Source of the DNA: Thermoplasmata archaeon
GTDB lineage: Archaea; Thermoplasmatota; Thermoplasmata; Lutacidiplasmatales; UBA184
Reading direction: 5' to 3'
NCBI GenBank assembly: GCA_030038885.1
Contig: JASHQY010000109.1
Span: forward strand, 1-9,256
Length of the DNA: 9,256 nt
In this document: one piece after another, positions 1 to 5,541 of the stretch
How positions within the stretch are numbered: position 1 is the first letter of the stretch
How the letters are laid out: every line of letters begins with the position of its first letter
Notes under the pieces: model-generated
Databases searched by the model: none
The model's input: the letters and a program-made list of their open reading frames with translations, nothing else
What the model was told of the DNA's origin: nothing
Made by a program: the position numbers and the translations under genes

Positions 1-836
1 CGGTCCTTCCGTCGCTTCCCCAGCACCTGCTCGGGCACCGTGTGACCGGCGCTGCGGGAGACGGTGAAGAACGCGGCCTTCGTCTCCGGGCTCAGGAAGT
101 CCCACAGGTGGTGGTTGACCCCGTCCACCCGCCACCCCGTCCAGTCGACATGGACACTCCGCCCGTGACGCACCGCCTCGCGGATCGCCGCGTAGGCCGG
201 GGCGAACAGCTCCGCCGAGCGGCGGAGCATCGCGTCGATGGTCCCGGCGCTCACCGAGAGACCGTAGTGGGTCGAGAGCAGGTCCTGGAGCCCCGAGGTC
301 GTGAGTCCCTGGAGCGACCAGTAGCCGACGAGGAAGTGGCTGCCCCAGTCGAACCGGGAGCGCGGGGGAGCCACGAAGGGCGCGAAGCGCGCCCGACGGA
401 CCCGATGGCACCGGGCGCACCGATACCGTCCGATCCGATACTTCGTCACCCGCACGTGGCCGGGAACGATCGCCTCGACCACGCGTTCCTCGATGGCAAA
501 CGACTCCCCGAGCCCCTCCCCGCACCGAGGACAGCGTTCGAGGCGCACGTCCTCAATCGCATCGATCCTCGCCGGCGTGGGGCGGTGGTGGGCCTCGTGG
601 CCCTCCACCGCTCCCCGCTTCTTGCGTTCCTCCTCGGGTCGCTCCGAAACGTTCGCTCGGGCCCGCTCCGGAGGAGGAGGGGTCCGTCCCTCGAGCGCAT
701 GGATCCGTTCGGAGAGGTCCATCACCTGGTCGCGGAGCAGCTGGTTCTCCTGTTCGCGACGACGATCCCCGGCCTCGTGCGCTCGCCATTCGTCGGCGGT
801 GAACACGACGGGTCGGACTTGGCGCCGCTTGCTCAC
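1..836 (-). CDS. IS66-family transposase, C-terminus cut by window edge
   Basis: This is a DDE transposase that would move the surrounding IS. The 278 residues visible run from a GTG start at 836 to the window edge without a stop. Residues about 26-50 form a charged coiled-coil-like stretch. A zinc-finger-like pair of CxxC motifs follows (C102/C105 and C140/C143), as in the IS66 zinc-binding domain. A helical region then leads to the motif VHVDWTGWRVDG (residues 228-239), whose Asp231 fits the first catalytic Asp of the IS66 DDE core, followed by NHHLWDF. The family usually reads DET at this point; here it is DWT, which changes a residue not known to be catalytic. The remaining catalytic residues lie outside the window. 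No better ATG was seen; GGTGG just upstream of the GTG could act as a ribosome binding site. Family assignment is confident, and whether the element is active cannot be judged. Confidence 0.85.
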   Translation of the reverse strand, partial: MSKRRQVRPVVFTADEWRAHEAGDRRREQENQLLRDQVMDLSERIHALEGRTPPPPERARANVSERPEEERKKRGAVEGHEAHHRPTPARIDAIEDVRLERCPRCGEGLGESFAIEERVVEAIVPGHVRVTKYRIGRYRCARCHRVRRARFAPFVAPPRSRFDWGSHFLVGYWSLQGLTTSGLQDLLSTHYGLSVSAGTIDAMLRRSAELFAPAYAAIREAVRHGRSVHVDWTGWRVDGVNHHLWDFLSPETKAAFFTVSRSAGHTVPEQVLGKRRKD

Positions 837-910
837 GCCACCGAGGGAAGCGCTTCCCGGATTTAGTACTATGTACGCGGAGGCAAGGAAGGCCGGGTAG
901 CGTTCGTCAG

Positions 911-930
911 GCCGATTTGTGAAGGGTTAC
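911..930 (-). repeat. Candidate IS66 terminal inverted repeat
   Basis: Read inward from 930, this begins GTAACCC and continues CTTCACAAATCGGC. A GTAA start fits the IS66 family, and the 94-base distance to the transposase start is reasonable for a tnpC-only element. A pseudogene frame picks up directly outside position 930. The matching repeat at the other end is outside the window, so this is unconfirmed. Confidence 0.5.
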
Positions 931-1198
931 CGTTGAACTTAGCGAGTATTCGCATTGGTCGAGATTCCCACGCCTCGTCGCATTCAATCGTCGTATCCTA
1001 CACCGCAAACACCCAAATCTCCATCTCCATCAGTACTCACAGAACATTGAGTTCAATGCGTTGAGCTGGGCTATCCCGCTTGACCAGGTCGCATCAGTGA
1101 TTCAACGTGAACTCTCACCTAAGGACCGCCTACTCGAGGCGGAGTTCGACAAGAAGATGCAAGCACTATCGGCGGTACCCTTGCCGCGTAGCCCTTAA
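931..1198 (+). pseudogene. C-terminal remnant of an unknown gene cut by the IS
   Basis: An open frame runs from the IS boundary to a TAA at 1196-1198, giving about 88 residues. It has no usable start: in this frame a TGA lies at 920-922, just inside the IS end, and the only ATG is near the C-terminus. The translation looks like real protein, starting VELSEYSHWSRFPRLVAFNR, then a basic Arg/His-rich segment, then a segment beginning EFNALSWAIPLDQVASVIQR and a charged helix ending in PLPRSP. I do not recognise the family. The simplest reading is that the IS66-like element inserted into this gene and left its 3' part here, with the 5' part beyond the other IS end, outside the window. The base composition is less GC-rich than the core genes on the right, which suggests acquired DNA. 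Alternatively it is a chance open frame. Confidence 0.5.
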
Positions 1199-1377
1199 TC
1201 CGAAACATCGTAGTGAGCATGAACTCAGCCCTTCGAGCAGAGCCTGAGGGTCCAAGGGGTAGGCCATCCCTAACGGCGAGACGGGGTTTTTGTTCACGGG
1301 GCGAACACGTACCCTTGTCGGCTCCTCCAGGCCAAGGATACCCGTAAGCTCAAGTCACCGGTATCGGTACACGCCTC
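1199..1377. other. Intergenic region before the proteasome-like gene
   Basis: No gene is visible here. A T-run (1287-1291) followed by a weak 5-bp hairpin (TGTTC...GAACA, 1291-1307) might end transcription entering from the left. I see no clear TATA box or ribosome binding site for the gene starting at 1378. Confidence 0.3.
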
Positions 1378-2106
1378 GTGACGCTCCTCGTCTGCCTCAA
1401 GTCAGAAGGGAGACTTGTCCTCGCGTGCGATTCCCGGGGAACCTTCGGCGATCCTCGAGGGGTGACAGCACAAAACGACTCACAGATCAAGCTGTTTCGG
1501 CTCTCCGATCGAGTAGGAATCATGGTGGCAGGAGTGGGAGAGCTCGGCGCCACAGTCGTACATCGTCTGCAGTCTCAGCTCTCGGAACCGAAGGCGGGGA
1601 TTGAGGAAGTCCTGCCAAAGGTGTCGTCCAGCCTGGCCTCGATGTTCGATCAATGGTTTCCGTTCGAGAAGTTTCAGGTTCAGCCACTCGAAGAGGGAGA
1701 AGCCACGCGCCCGGACGTCGCTTGCATTGTTGCCGGGTTCCCGACGAGGGGGAAGCCCAAGGAACGAGAAGCGGAGATCTACAGCCTGCTGAGCCCGCTG
1801 AACTTCGCCCCGCTGCTCCACAACTATGGCTTCGCACTATCGGGCGTGGCCCAATATGCCCTGTACCTGATGAACAGGATTTACCACGAAGGGATTTCGC
1901 TCGACGACGCTGAGGCGATCGCGCACTACGTGATTACTGAAACAGCGACCCAAGACGGCAAGGTAGGCGGACCAGTTCGAATGGCTACCATCGAACCTGA
2001 TAGGGGATACCAGGAGCTGCCCCCCGAGAAGGTCGCTCAGTTCCCCACCCGCGACCGCAAGGTTAATGAAGAGCTCGCGAAGCTGTTTAGAACTCCCGGA
2101 CGTTAG
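1378..2106 (+). CDS. Proteasome-fold Ntn-hydrolase (stand-alone, beta-like)
   Basis: The 242-residue protein resembles proteasome beta and HslV-type N-terminal-nucleophile peptidases. The GTG start places Thr directly after the initiator Met (MTLLVCL), so Met removal would expose Thr1 without a propeptide. Asp18 in LVLACDSRG fits proteasome Asp17, and Lys38 in SQIKLFRL fits Lys33 after a short insertion at residues 24-31. The motif GIMVAGVGELGATVVHRL matches the usual AG-G loop and helix. Later, LSGVAQYALYLMNRIY (Ser155) and TQDGKVGGPVRMATI (Asp193) match the conserved SG...D..SGG region, except that Val196 stands where proteasomes have Ser169. Residues 66-145 are longer than usual and include a Pro/Glu-rich insert. 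The exposed Thr strongly supports the chosen start. The gene lies 8 bases before a small ORF, probably as an operon. No regulatory ATPase gene is visible. Active peptidase is the likely role, but the substrate is unknown; an inactive proteasome-fold scaffold remains possible. Confidence 0.85.
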   Translation: MTLLVCLKSEGRLVLACDSRGTFGDPRGVTAQNDSQIKLFRLSDRVGIMVAGVGELGATVVHRLQSQLSEPKAGIEEVLPKVSSSLASMFDQWFPFEKFQVQPLEEGEATRPDVACIVAGFPTRGKPKEREAEIYSLLSPLNFAPLLHNYGFALSGVAQYALYLMNRIYHEGISLDDAEAIAHYVITETATQDGKVGGPVRMATIEPDRGYQELPPEKVAQFPTRDRKVNEELAKLFRTPGR

Positions 2107-2114
2107 GACTATCG

Positions 2115-2357
2115 ATGGAGCCGAAAGTACGGGTCGTGGAGGGGCCACTTCCCACCGACGCCGAGGGCGCACGTGTGGCCGGTGGAATCGGTTGGTACCC
2201 TTGGTCGGTCGGCGACGCCAGAGTGTATGTCCCGTCGTTGACCAACGGCACCCGCCCTGTTCCTGCGCGCGTCGCCCGAGGGAGTCGCGAGGCCCTTATG
2301 GCAGTCGCCAAGCGAGTCCTGCAAAAGGACGACGCCATCTTTCGCGCTCTAGCTTGA
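2115..2357 (+). CDS. Small 80-residue protein of unknown function
   Basis: The ATG lies 8 bases after the stop of the proteasome-like gene, so the two are probably co-transcribed. I do not recognise the family. The protein has no cysteine, signal peptide or membrane segment. The first half is rich in Gly, Pro and Trp (GGIGWYPWSVGDARVYVP, residues 23-40) and suggests a small beta fold. Residues 57-79 form a likely helix, and the protein ends in FRALA. Its 3' end overlaps the convergent Fic gene by 9 bases. The tight spacing suggests a partner, regulator or substrate of the hydrolase, but that is inference from position. A real gene is likely, because the frame has protein-like composition throughout. 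Confidence 0.6.
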   Translation: MEPKVRVVEGPLPTDAEGARVAGGIGWYPWSVGDARVYVPSLTNGTRPVPARVARGSREALMAVAKRVLQKDDAIFRALA

Positions 2358-2768
2358 GCGGAAGAACGAACTTCGAACCCATTCTCGTACTTCTTCTTCG
2401 TTGAGACCAATCGCGTCGATCGACTTGACGAAACTGACAACGTCGTCGCGGGAAATCGCGATGTCGTATCCCGCGGCAGTCATCAGCGTCCGGCAAAGTA
2501 GCCAACCCGTCCTGTGGTTGCAATCCATGAACGGATGCTCTCGGACTACTCTGTGAAGCGCCACCCCTGCAAGGTCCCACACAGGCCTACCTTCGGACCC
2601 GGCACGGCGAATGCCATCGACAACCCACTCGATGGTACCTTCGTCTCGTACCGACTTAGAGGTATGCTCTCCGCCGACGTCGAAGGTAAGGTGCCAGAGC
2701 GACTTCACGAATGCCACGTCGACAGTGTCGAAGCGGGCTGCATCAACATCTATCGGATCGGGTTGCAT
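2349..2768 (-). CDS. Fic/Doc-family protein, probable toxin-like enzyme
   Basis: The 139-residue protein has the length of Doc (death-on-curing) toxins, which transfer a phosphate, or in other Fic proteins AMP, to a target protein. The Fic core motif is HPFMDCNHRTGW at residues 78-89: catalytic His78, Phe80, Asp82, Asn84 and Arg86 are present. It is closest to the Doc form HxFx(D)ANKR, but with Cys83 in place of Ala/Gly and His85 in place of the Lys (Doc) or Gly (AMPylating Fic). The segment SVRDEGTIEWVVDGIRR (39-55) matches the Doc N-terminal signature around DEG. No Phd-like antitoxin gene is recognisable directly upstream. A weak TATA-like CTAAAG (minus strand, 2794-2799) lies 26-31 bases before the ATG, which would suit a leaderless transcript. 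The gene converges on the 80-residue ORF with a 9-base overlap. Family assignment is strong; kinase versus AMPylase cannot be decided. Confidence 0.85.
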   Translation of the reverse strand: MQPDPIDVDAARFDTVDVAFVKSLWHLTFDVGGEHTSKSVRDEGTIEWVVDGIRRAGSEGRPVWDLAGVALHRVVREHPFMDCNHRTGWLLCRTLMTAAGYDIAISRDDVVSFVKSIDAIGLNEEEVREWVRSSFFRSS

Positions 2769-3165
2769 GGGGCCGCGTTGAGAGAGTCGGAGTCTTTAGG
2801 CCCAGTGGGGCGAAGCGAGTACCCCGAAGTCCCTGCTCTGGAGGACCCTCAGGGTTTGGGGTCTTAGAGAAAGCGCGCTCGAACAGGATCCGCGGGCGAC
2901 AAGTTCGAATGGCAGCAGACCGTTGCTTCCCAGCAGATTCCGGGGCCCCAACACCCTGGGACGGCAGTCGGGCCAGGAGTGGCCCCAAGTGGCGTCGCGA
3001 CGCCACTATTCCTCGTCAGAAGTGGCGTCGGTGCCGCCCCTTAGCGCTCGAGCTTGGCTTATCATGCAGACCAAGGAAGACGCGCAGATTTGACGTTCAT
3101 CTGGCAGCTAGCGAGAATCAGGGTAATGGGACCCTAGCCTGCGCGCTTGGACAGCCTATTCGATC
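2769..3165. other. Intergenic stretch between Fic and nuclease genes
   Basis: No convincing gene lies here. Both neighbouring genes read leftwards, so this holds the 5' side of fic and the 3' side of the nuclease gene. A GTG-started minus-strand frame (2743-3006) overlaps the fic start, but its Arg/Pro-rich translation has no Phd-like or other antitoxin features. A palindrome cluster lies at 2987-3030. Confidence 0.5.
2987..3030. promoter_or_regulatory. Operator-like perfect 20-bp palindrome plus third copy
   Basis: Positions 2988-3007 read AGTGGCGTCGCGACGCCACT, a perfect 20-bp palindrome. The half-site AGTGGCGTCG recurs at 3021-3030, preceded in both cases by A, giving two 11-base direct copies 33 bases (about three helical turns) apart plus one inverted copy. 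This arrangement is typical of a regulator binding site. It lies about 220 bases upstream of the Fic start, so it could act on fic or on an unrecognised transcript; no regulator gene is identified. Confidence 0.4.
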
Positions 3166-4092
3166 CTACTTGATGTGCACGATGGCGCCTCGCTGCTGGA
3201 GCCTCGACCGAGAATCAAAGATGTCCTGACGGTTCTTGTACTCGTGTTGGAGAATCACTACGATCACACGGAGGCCGCCCGAGTCCATGTATCGTTGGAC
3301 CTGGGTTTCCATTCTGTCCAGCTCGGCCTTTGCAGATGGCAGCTTGAGTTCGAGACGGGCCGCACCCTTGACCATCAGATCGTATCGCTTCCCTGACTCA
3401 GCCTGCTGCCTGCTGACGTTGCCCTCCCCATAGACCGCACGAAGTGCCCCAAGGAGCTCCGCCTCGTAATGACTCTCGGATTCCCAAGTGTATGGGAAAT
3501 TGTAGTTCTGCACGAAAGCATTGACGCTCTCGAACGACGGCAGAGTCGCGGAACCATCAGCCATCGCAGGCGTCACGCTTACCGTGACAGAGACAGGCGG
3601 CGACGGTGCGCGGGGCGTCTCGGCTGGCGGCTGAGCCTTTGAGGGTCTGACCACGGGCTTGGCCGGCTCGGGTTCGGGCGCAAGGGGTGGAGGAGCGGGC
3701 GCGGTCGCCGGAGTCGTGGCCCCACCTTTGGCGCGTGGAGGGCGCTCCTTTCCGGCGGCTGCTTGAACTCGCTCAAGTAACTCGGATCGTGCATCGGAGA
3801 AGAGAGACTTGCCCAGCCCGAGCAGCGAACTCGGCTTCTCCGCCTCAGGGACTCCAAATCTTCGCACGATGACTCGGAGGTCGTCTTCAGAAAGTTTGGA
3901 AAGGACATCCCTTGCCTTGAGACCACGGATGCTTAGCAGTCGCTCGGCAACTTCCTCCCGGCTACCCTGCCGTTGGCCGCCGAGGGCCACCAGCAGGCTG
4001 ACGATGTCTTCCTTGGTCAGTCGTTCTCTGACCGCGAATTCGACAATCGTCTCCTCTTGGTCAGCCACAGAAGCGGGCTTCGACGGGCTCAT
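3166..4092 (-). CDS. SAP-like DNA-binding plus PD-(D/E)XK nuclease protein
   Basis: The 308-residue protein has three parts. Residues about 23-110 contain two SAP-like helix-extended-helix units: one beginning LTKEDIVSLLVALGG and ending EEVAERLLSI, and one from LSEDDLRVIVRRFG to SELLERV. SAP units often bind DNA. Residues 112-185 are a Pro/Ala-rich flexible linker. Residues 186-308 look like a restriction-endonuclease fold: SHYEAELLGAL supplies a helix glutamate (E210 or E212), RYDLMV the metal-binding Asp238, LELKLP the Glu248-x-Lys250 pair, and METQVQRYM a conserved-looking Gln264, with a hydrophobic strand RVIVVILQ after it. This matches the PD-(D/E)XK order. No methyltransferase gene is adjacent, which argues against a classic restriction-modification pair. 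The ATG start follows GTGAG (4 bases between), a possible weak ribosome site. Nuclease fold is inferred from motifs; DNA defence or repair are both plausible roles. Confidence 0.75.
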   Translation of the reverse strand: MSPSKPASVADQEETIVEFAVRERLTKEDIVSLLVALGGQRQGSREEVAERLLSIRGLKARDVLSKLSEDDLRVIVRRFGVPEAEKPSSLLGLGKSLFSDARSELLERVQAAAGKERPPRAKGGATTPATAPAPPPLAPEPEPAKPVVRPSKAQPPAETPRAPSPPVSVTVSVTPAMADGSATLPSFESVNAFVQNYNFPYTWESESHYEAELLGALRAVYGEGNVSRQQAESGKRYDLMVKGAARLELKLPSAKAELDRMETQVQRYMDSGGLRVIVVILQHEYKNRQDIFDSRSRLQQRGAIVHIK

Positions 4093-4488
4093 CAGTTCTC
4101 ACGGGAAACAAAGGGCGGCTTGACTCTTCCGCCACCGGGGCGGAGTTGTCTTCAGACCCCGGAGAGATGACCGAACGAGGTCGGTTCCCGTCAAGGAGGT
4201 GGCCCCCGTCCTGCTGGCGAGGAAGCTTGGCGGTCCGCCCATAGTGGTCAAGGTGAGTGACATCTGGGCCGAGTTGGTAAATCGGCACGCCCTCCAGAAC
4301 GTCGTCCCGGCGCCTGAACCATCATGCGATTCGTCGTCAGGGGACGAGGTTGCAGGAGTGGTTGGTTTGGGAATCAGGTCTCACCCCTATCCACTCTAAC
4401 TCCCGCAGTAGTTCCACCACGCTGAATCGTGCAACGCTCTCTGAATTCAGCTCAAGCGCTGAGGGGGTGTTGTTGTTGACCGAGGGCC

Positions 4489-4651
4489 GGAATCCGAGAG
4501 GACCGATCGTAATTCCTTGAGCTGAGCCCAAGCGGTAGCATCCCGCGTGATAACAATCGAGAGTCGACCCTGACCTTGCGAGGGGCCCCAGGAACCAGAT
4601 GGGTTGGAATCCAAGGACCACTCGCCGTTCCTTGAGTTGAGCTCCAGCGGT
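4489..4651. repeat. Two diverged direct repeats, 115-bp period
   Basis: Copies lie at 4489-4536 and 4606-4651. Both begin GGAATCC and end with a 25-base core (4512-4536 and 4627-4651) that agrees at 21 of 25 positions, containing TTCCTTGAG, TGAG and AGCGGT. On the minus strand both copies can be read as TAxAQLKExRxVL. They fall in different frames, because 115 is not a multiple of three. A 10-base inverted partial copy, TCAGCTCAAG, lies at 4447-4456. This is either a decayed repeated coding region or a noncoding repeat. Confidence 0.5.
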
Positions 4652-4834
4652 TGTACCGCGGGTCGTAGTATCGCGGAATCAGAGGGCCCGACCGAAACTG
4701 GGATAGACCCCCGAACCCCGCCGCAGCCGGCACCTGTCTGGAACCGCAGGGACCTTGCGACAAGCGAGTCGTCACCGCGCGACCGTTTCATCAGCGAAGG
4801 CCGAGGGCCTCCCACTGGCTCGAACCACGGGCTC

Positions 4835-4935
4835 AACCCGGGTTGGAAAGGCCGAACCGGCCCTCAGGGCGGGCCTTCCTTCGGCGCGAACCCGGGTTGG
4901 GATTCGGGTTGTCGGACCCGGATTCAACCCGGGTC
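4835..4935. repeat. Cluster of AACCCGGGTT palindromes
   Basis: AACCCGGGTT occurs at 4835-4844 and 4889-4898, and AACCCGGGTC at 4926-4935. Around the last copy, ACCCGG (4916-4921) pairs with CCGGGT to form a 6-bp stem with a 7-base loop. Spacing is irregular (54 and 37 bases). It may be a protein-binding cluster or structured transcript; no function is assigned. Confidence 0.4.
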
Positions 4936-5226
4936 GGGCAGTGGGATCGAAGGTCCTCTGACGGAGGCAACAGAAGCAAGCGTGGACAGCCAGGGCAGGG
5001 ATGGACGGGTAGGACGGTCGTAGGCGCGGACCGGAGCGGGGACGGGACGGAATGGGTTGGACGGACTGAGCGGCGAGGGTCGGGAGGTGGATTGGATGCA
5101 TGGCCTACCGTATGGAGGGCGCCTGCCGCCAGTCGGGTCGACGATGATGCCTCTGGGGATTAGGGTGGTAGTAGGCCGACGTGGGCCGGGCAGCGTGCTC
5201 TTGGATCACCGGTCCGATTGCATGGG

Positions 5227-5265
5227 AAACAAAAACAGGGGGCGGGCCGGCACAAGCCGGCCCGC
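5227..5265 (-). terminator. Strong hairpin plus T-run terminator (leftward)
   Basis: Positions 5242-5251 and 5256-5265 form a perfect 10-bp GC-rich stem (GCGGGCCGGC / GCCGGCCCGC) with a 4-base loop. On the minus strand it is followed by CCCCTG and then TTTTTGTTT. This would end leftward transcription coming from lysO/tRNA-Val or from a separate RNA in 5266-5431. It also marks the junction between the core side and the accessory side. Confidence 0.65.
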
Positions 5266-5431
5266 AGGAATGGGTTGGGCAAAGTCGTTCGTCTCTTGTG
5301 TTGGAGGTGGGGAGGGGTTCCGAGGCGAGACGCAGAGCGTAGAGCCAATCGAGCCCGGGGACGTCCGATTGGTCGCCGGAACAGGCCGCCGGGGCGATCA
5401 GGGGGCCAAAACGGGCCGGATTCTTGTCAGA
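5266..5431. other. Structured spacer between tRNA-Val and terminator
   Basis: No protein gene is supported. A 7-bp inverted repeat (CCAATCG 5345-5351 / CGATTGG 5366-5372) and a CGCCGG repeat (5374-5392 area) could fold in RNA. On the minus strand it may be the 3' trailer of the tRNA transcript or an unrecognised small RNA ending at the hairpin at 5227-5265. Confidence 0.3.
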
Positions 5432-5504
5432 TGGGCTCGGCCGGATTCGAACCGGCGGTCTTCGCTGTGTGAGAGCGACGTCGTAACCACTGGACCACGA
5501 GCCC
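5432..5504 (-). tRNA. tRNA-Val (anticodon CAC)
   Basis: The 73-nt minus-strand sequence folds as a full cloverleaf: acceptor stem GGGCTCG/CGAGCCC, a short D stem (GTC/GAC), anticodon stem TCGCT/AGCGA around the loop CTCACAC, T stem GCCGG/CCGGC around TTCGAAT, and discriminator A. The anticodon CAC reads GUG valine codons. CCA is not encoded, and there is no intron. The sequence is very close to the usual archaeal tRNA-Val form. It lies 37 bases after lysO on the same strand. Its 3' end faces the accessory region, the position where integrative elements commonly insert. Confidence 0.96.
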
Positions 5505-5531
5505 GCCGACCGAGGGCGAGGGGTCCGGCCA

Positions 5532-5537
5532 GATAAG
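5532..5537 (-). promoter_or_regulatory. Weak TATA-like box for tRNA-Val
   Basis: On the minus strand, CTTATC at 5532-5537 lies about 28-33 bases before the tRNA 5' end, the spacing expected for an archaeal TATA box. The match is weak, and co-transcription from lysO is possible. Confidence 0.3.
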
Positions 5538-5541
5538 GCTG

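Larger units (their letters stand above)
1..930 (-). mobile_element. IS66-family insertion sequence, one end only
   Basis: This is the transposase-start end of an IS66-like element; the other end lies beyond the left edge of the window. The element carries an IS66-type transposase reading leftwards. Ninety-four bases upstream of its start, a sequence reads inward as GTAACCCTTCACAAATCGGC. IS66-family elements usually begin with GTAA and make 8-bp target duplications. If 930 is the true end, the duplicated target would be 931-938 (CGTTGAAC), and a coding frame without a start resumes exactly there. The end assignment is inference, since the partner inverted repeat is not visible. Confidence 0.72.
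4093..5226. other. Gene-poor stretch with repeats and possible gene debris
   Basis: About 1.1 kb with no gene I can support. Several frames stay open on both strands because of high GC, but their translations lack domain signatures. Visible contents are a pair of diverged direct repeats (4489-4651), three near-identical CCCGGG palindromes (4835-4935), and two protein-like fragments without intact frames (plus 4199-4300; minus about 4340-4640) that may be decayed genes. Confidence 0.5.

Noticed and set aside
42..866. Plus-strand open frame of 274 codons
   Set aside because: It is antisense to the IS66-type transposase and has no recognisable features.
2895..2920. GTTCGAAT resembling a tRNA T-loop, as a possible att remnant
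   Set aside because: The flanking bases do not pair as a T stem and do not continue the tRNA-Val sequence; a matching 12-base run in the proteasome-like gene is likely chance.
2743..3006. Minus-strand 87-codon frame upstream of fic, as a possible antitoxin
   Set aside because: The translation is low-complexity Arg/Pro/Ser-rich without antitoxin features, and mixed codon third positions do not support coding.
4337..4460. Minus-strand fragment VVELLRELEWIGVRPDS resembling HicA toxins
   Set aside because: The resemblance is short and lacks the GSH motif with the catalytic His; no HicB-like gene is adjacent.
5057..5536. Plus-strand open frame containing ARPDSNRR
   Set aside because: That peptide is the well-known false translation of a tRNA gene, here tRNA-Val in antisense.
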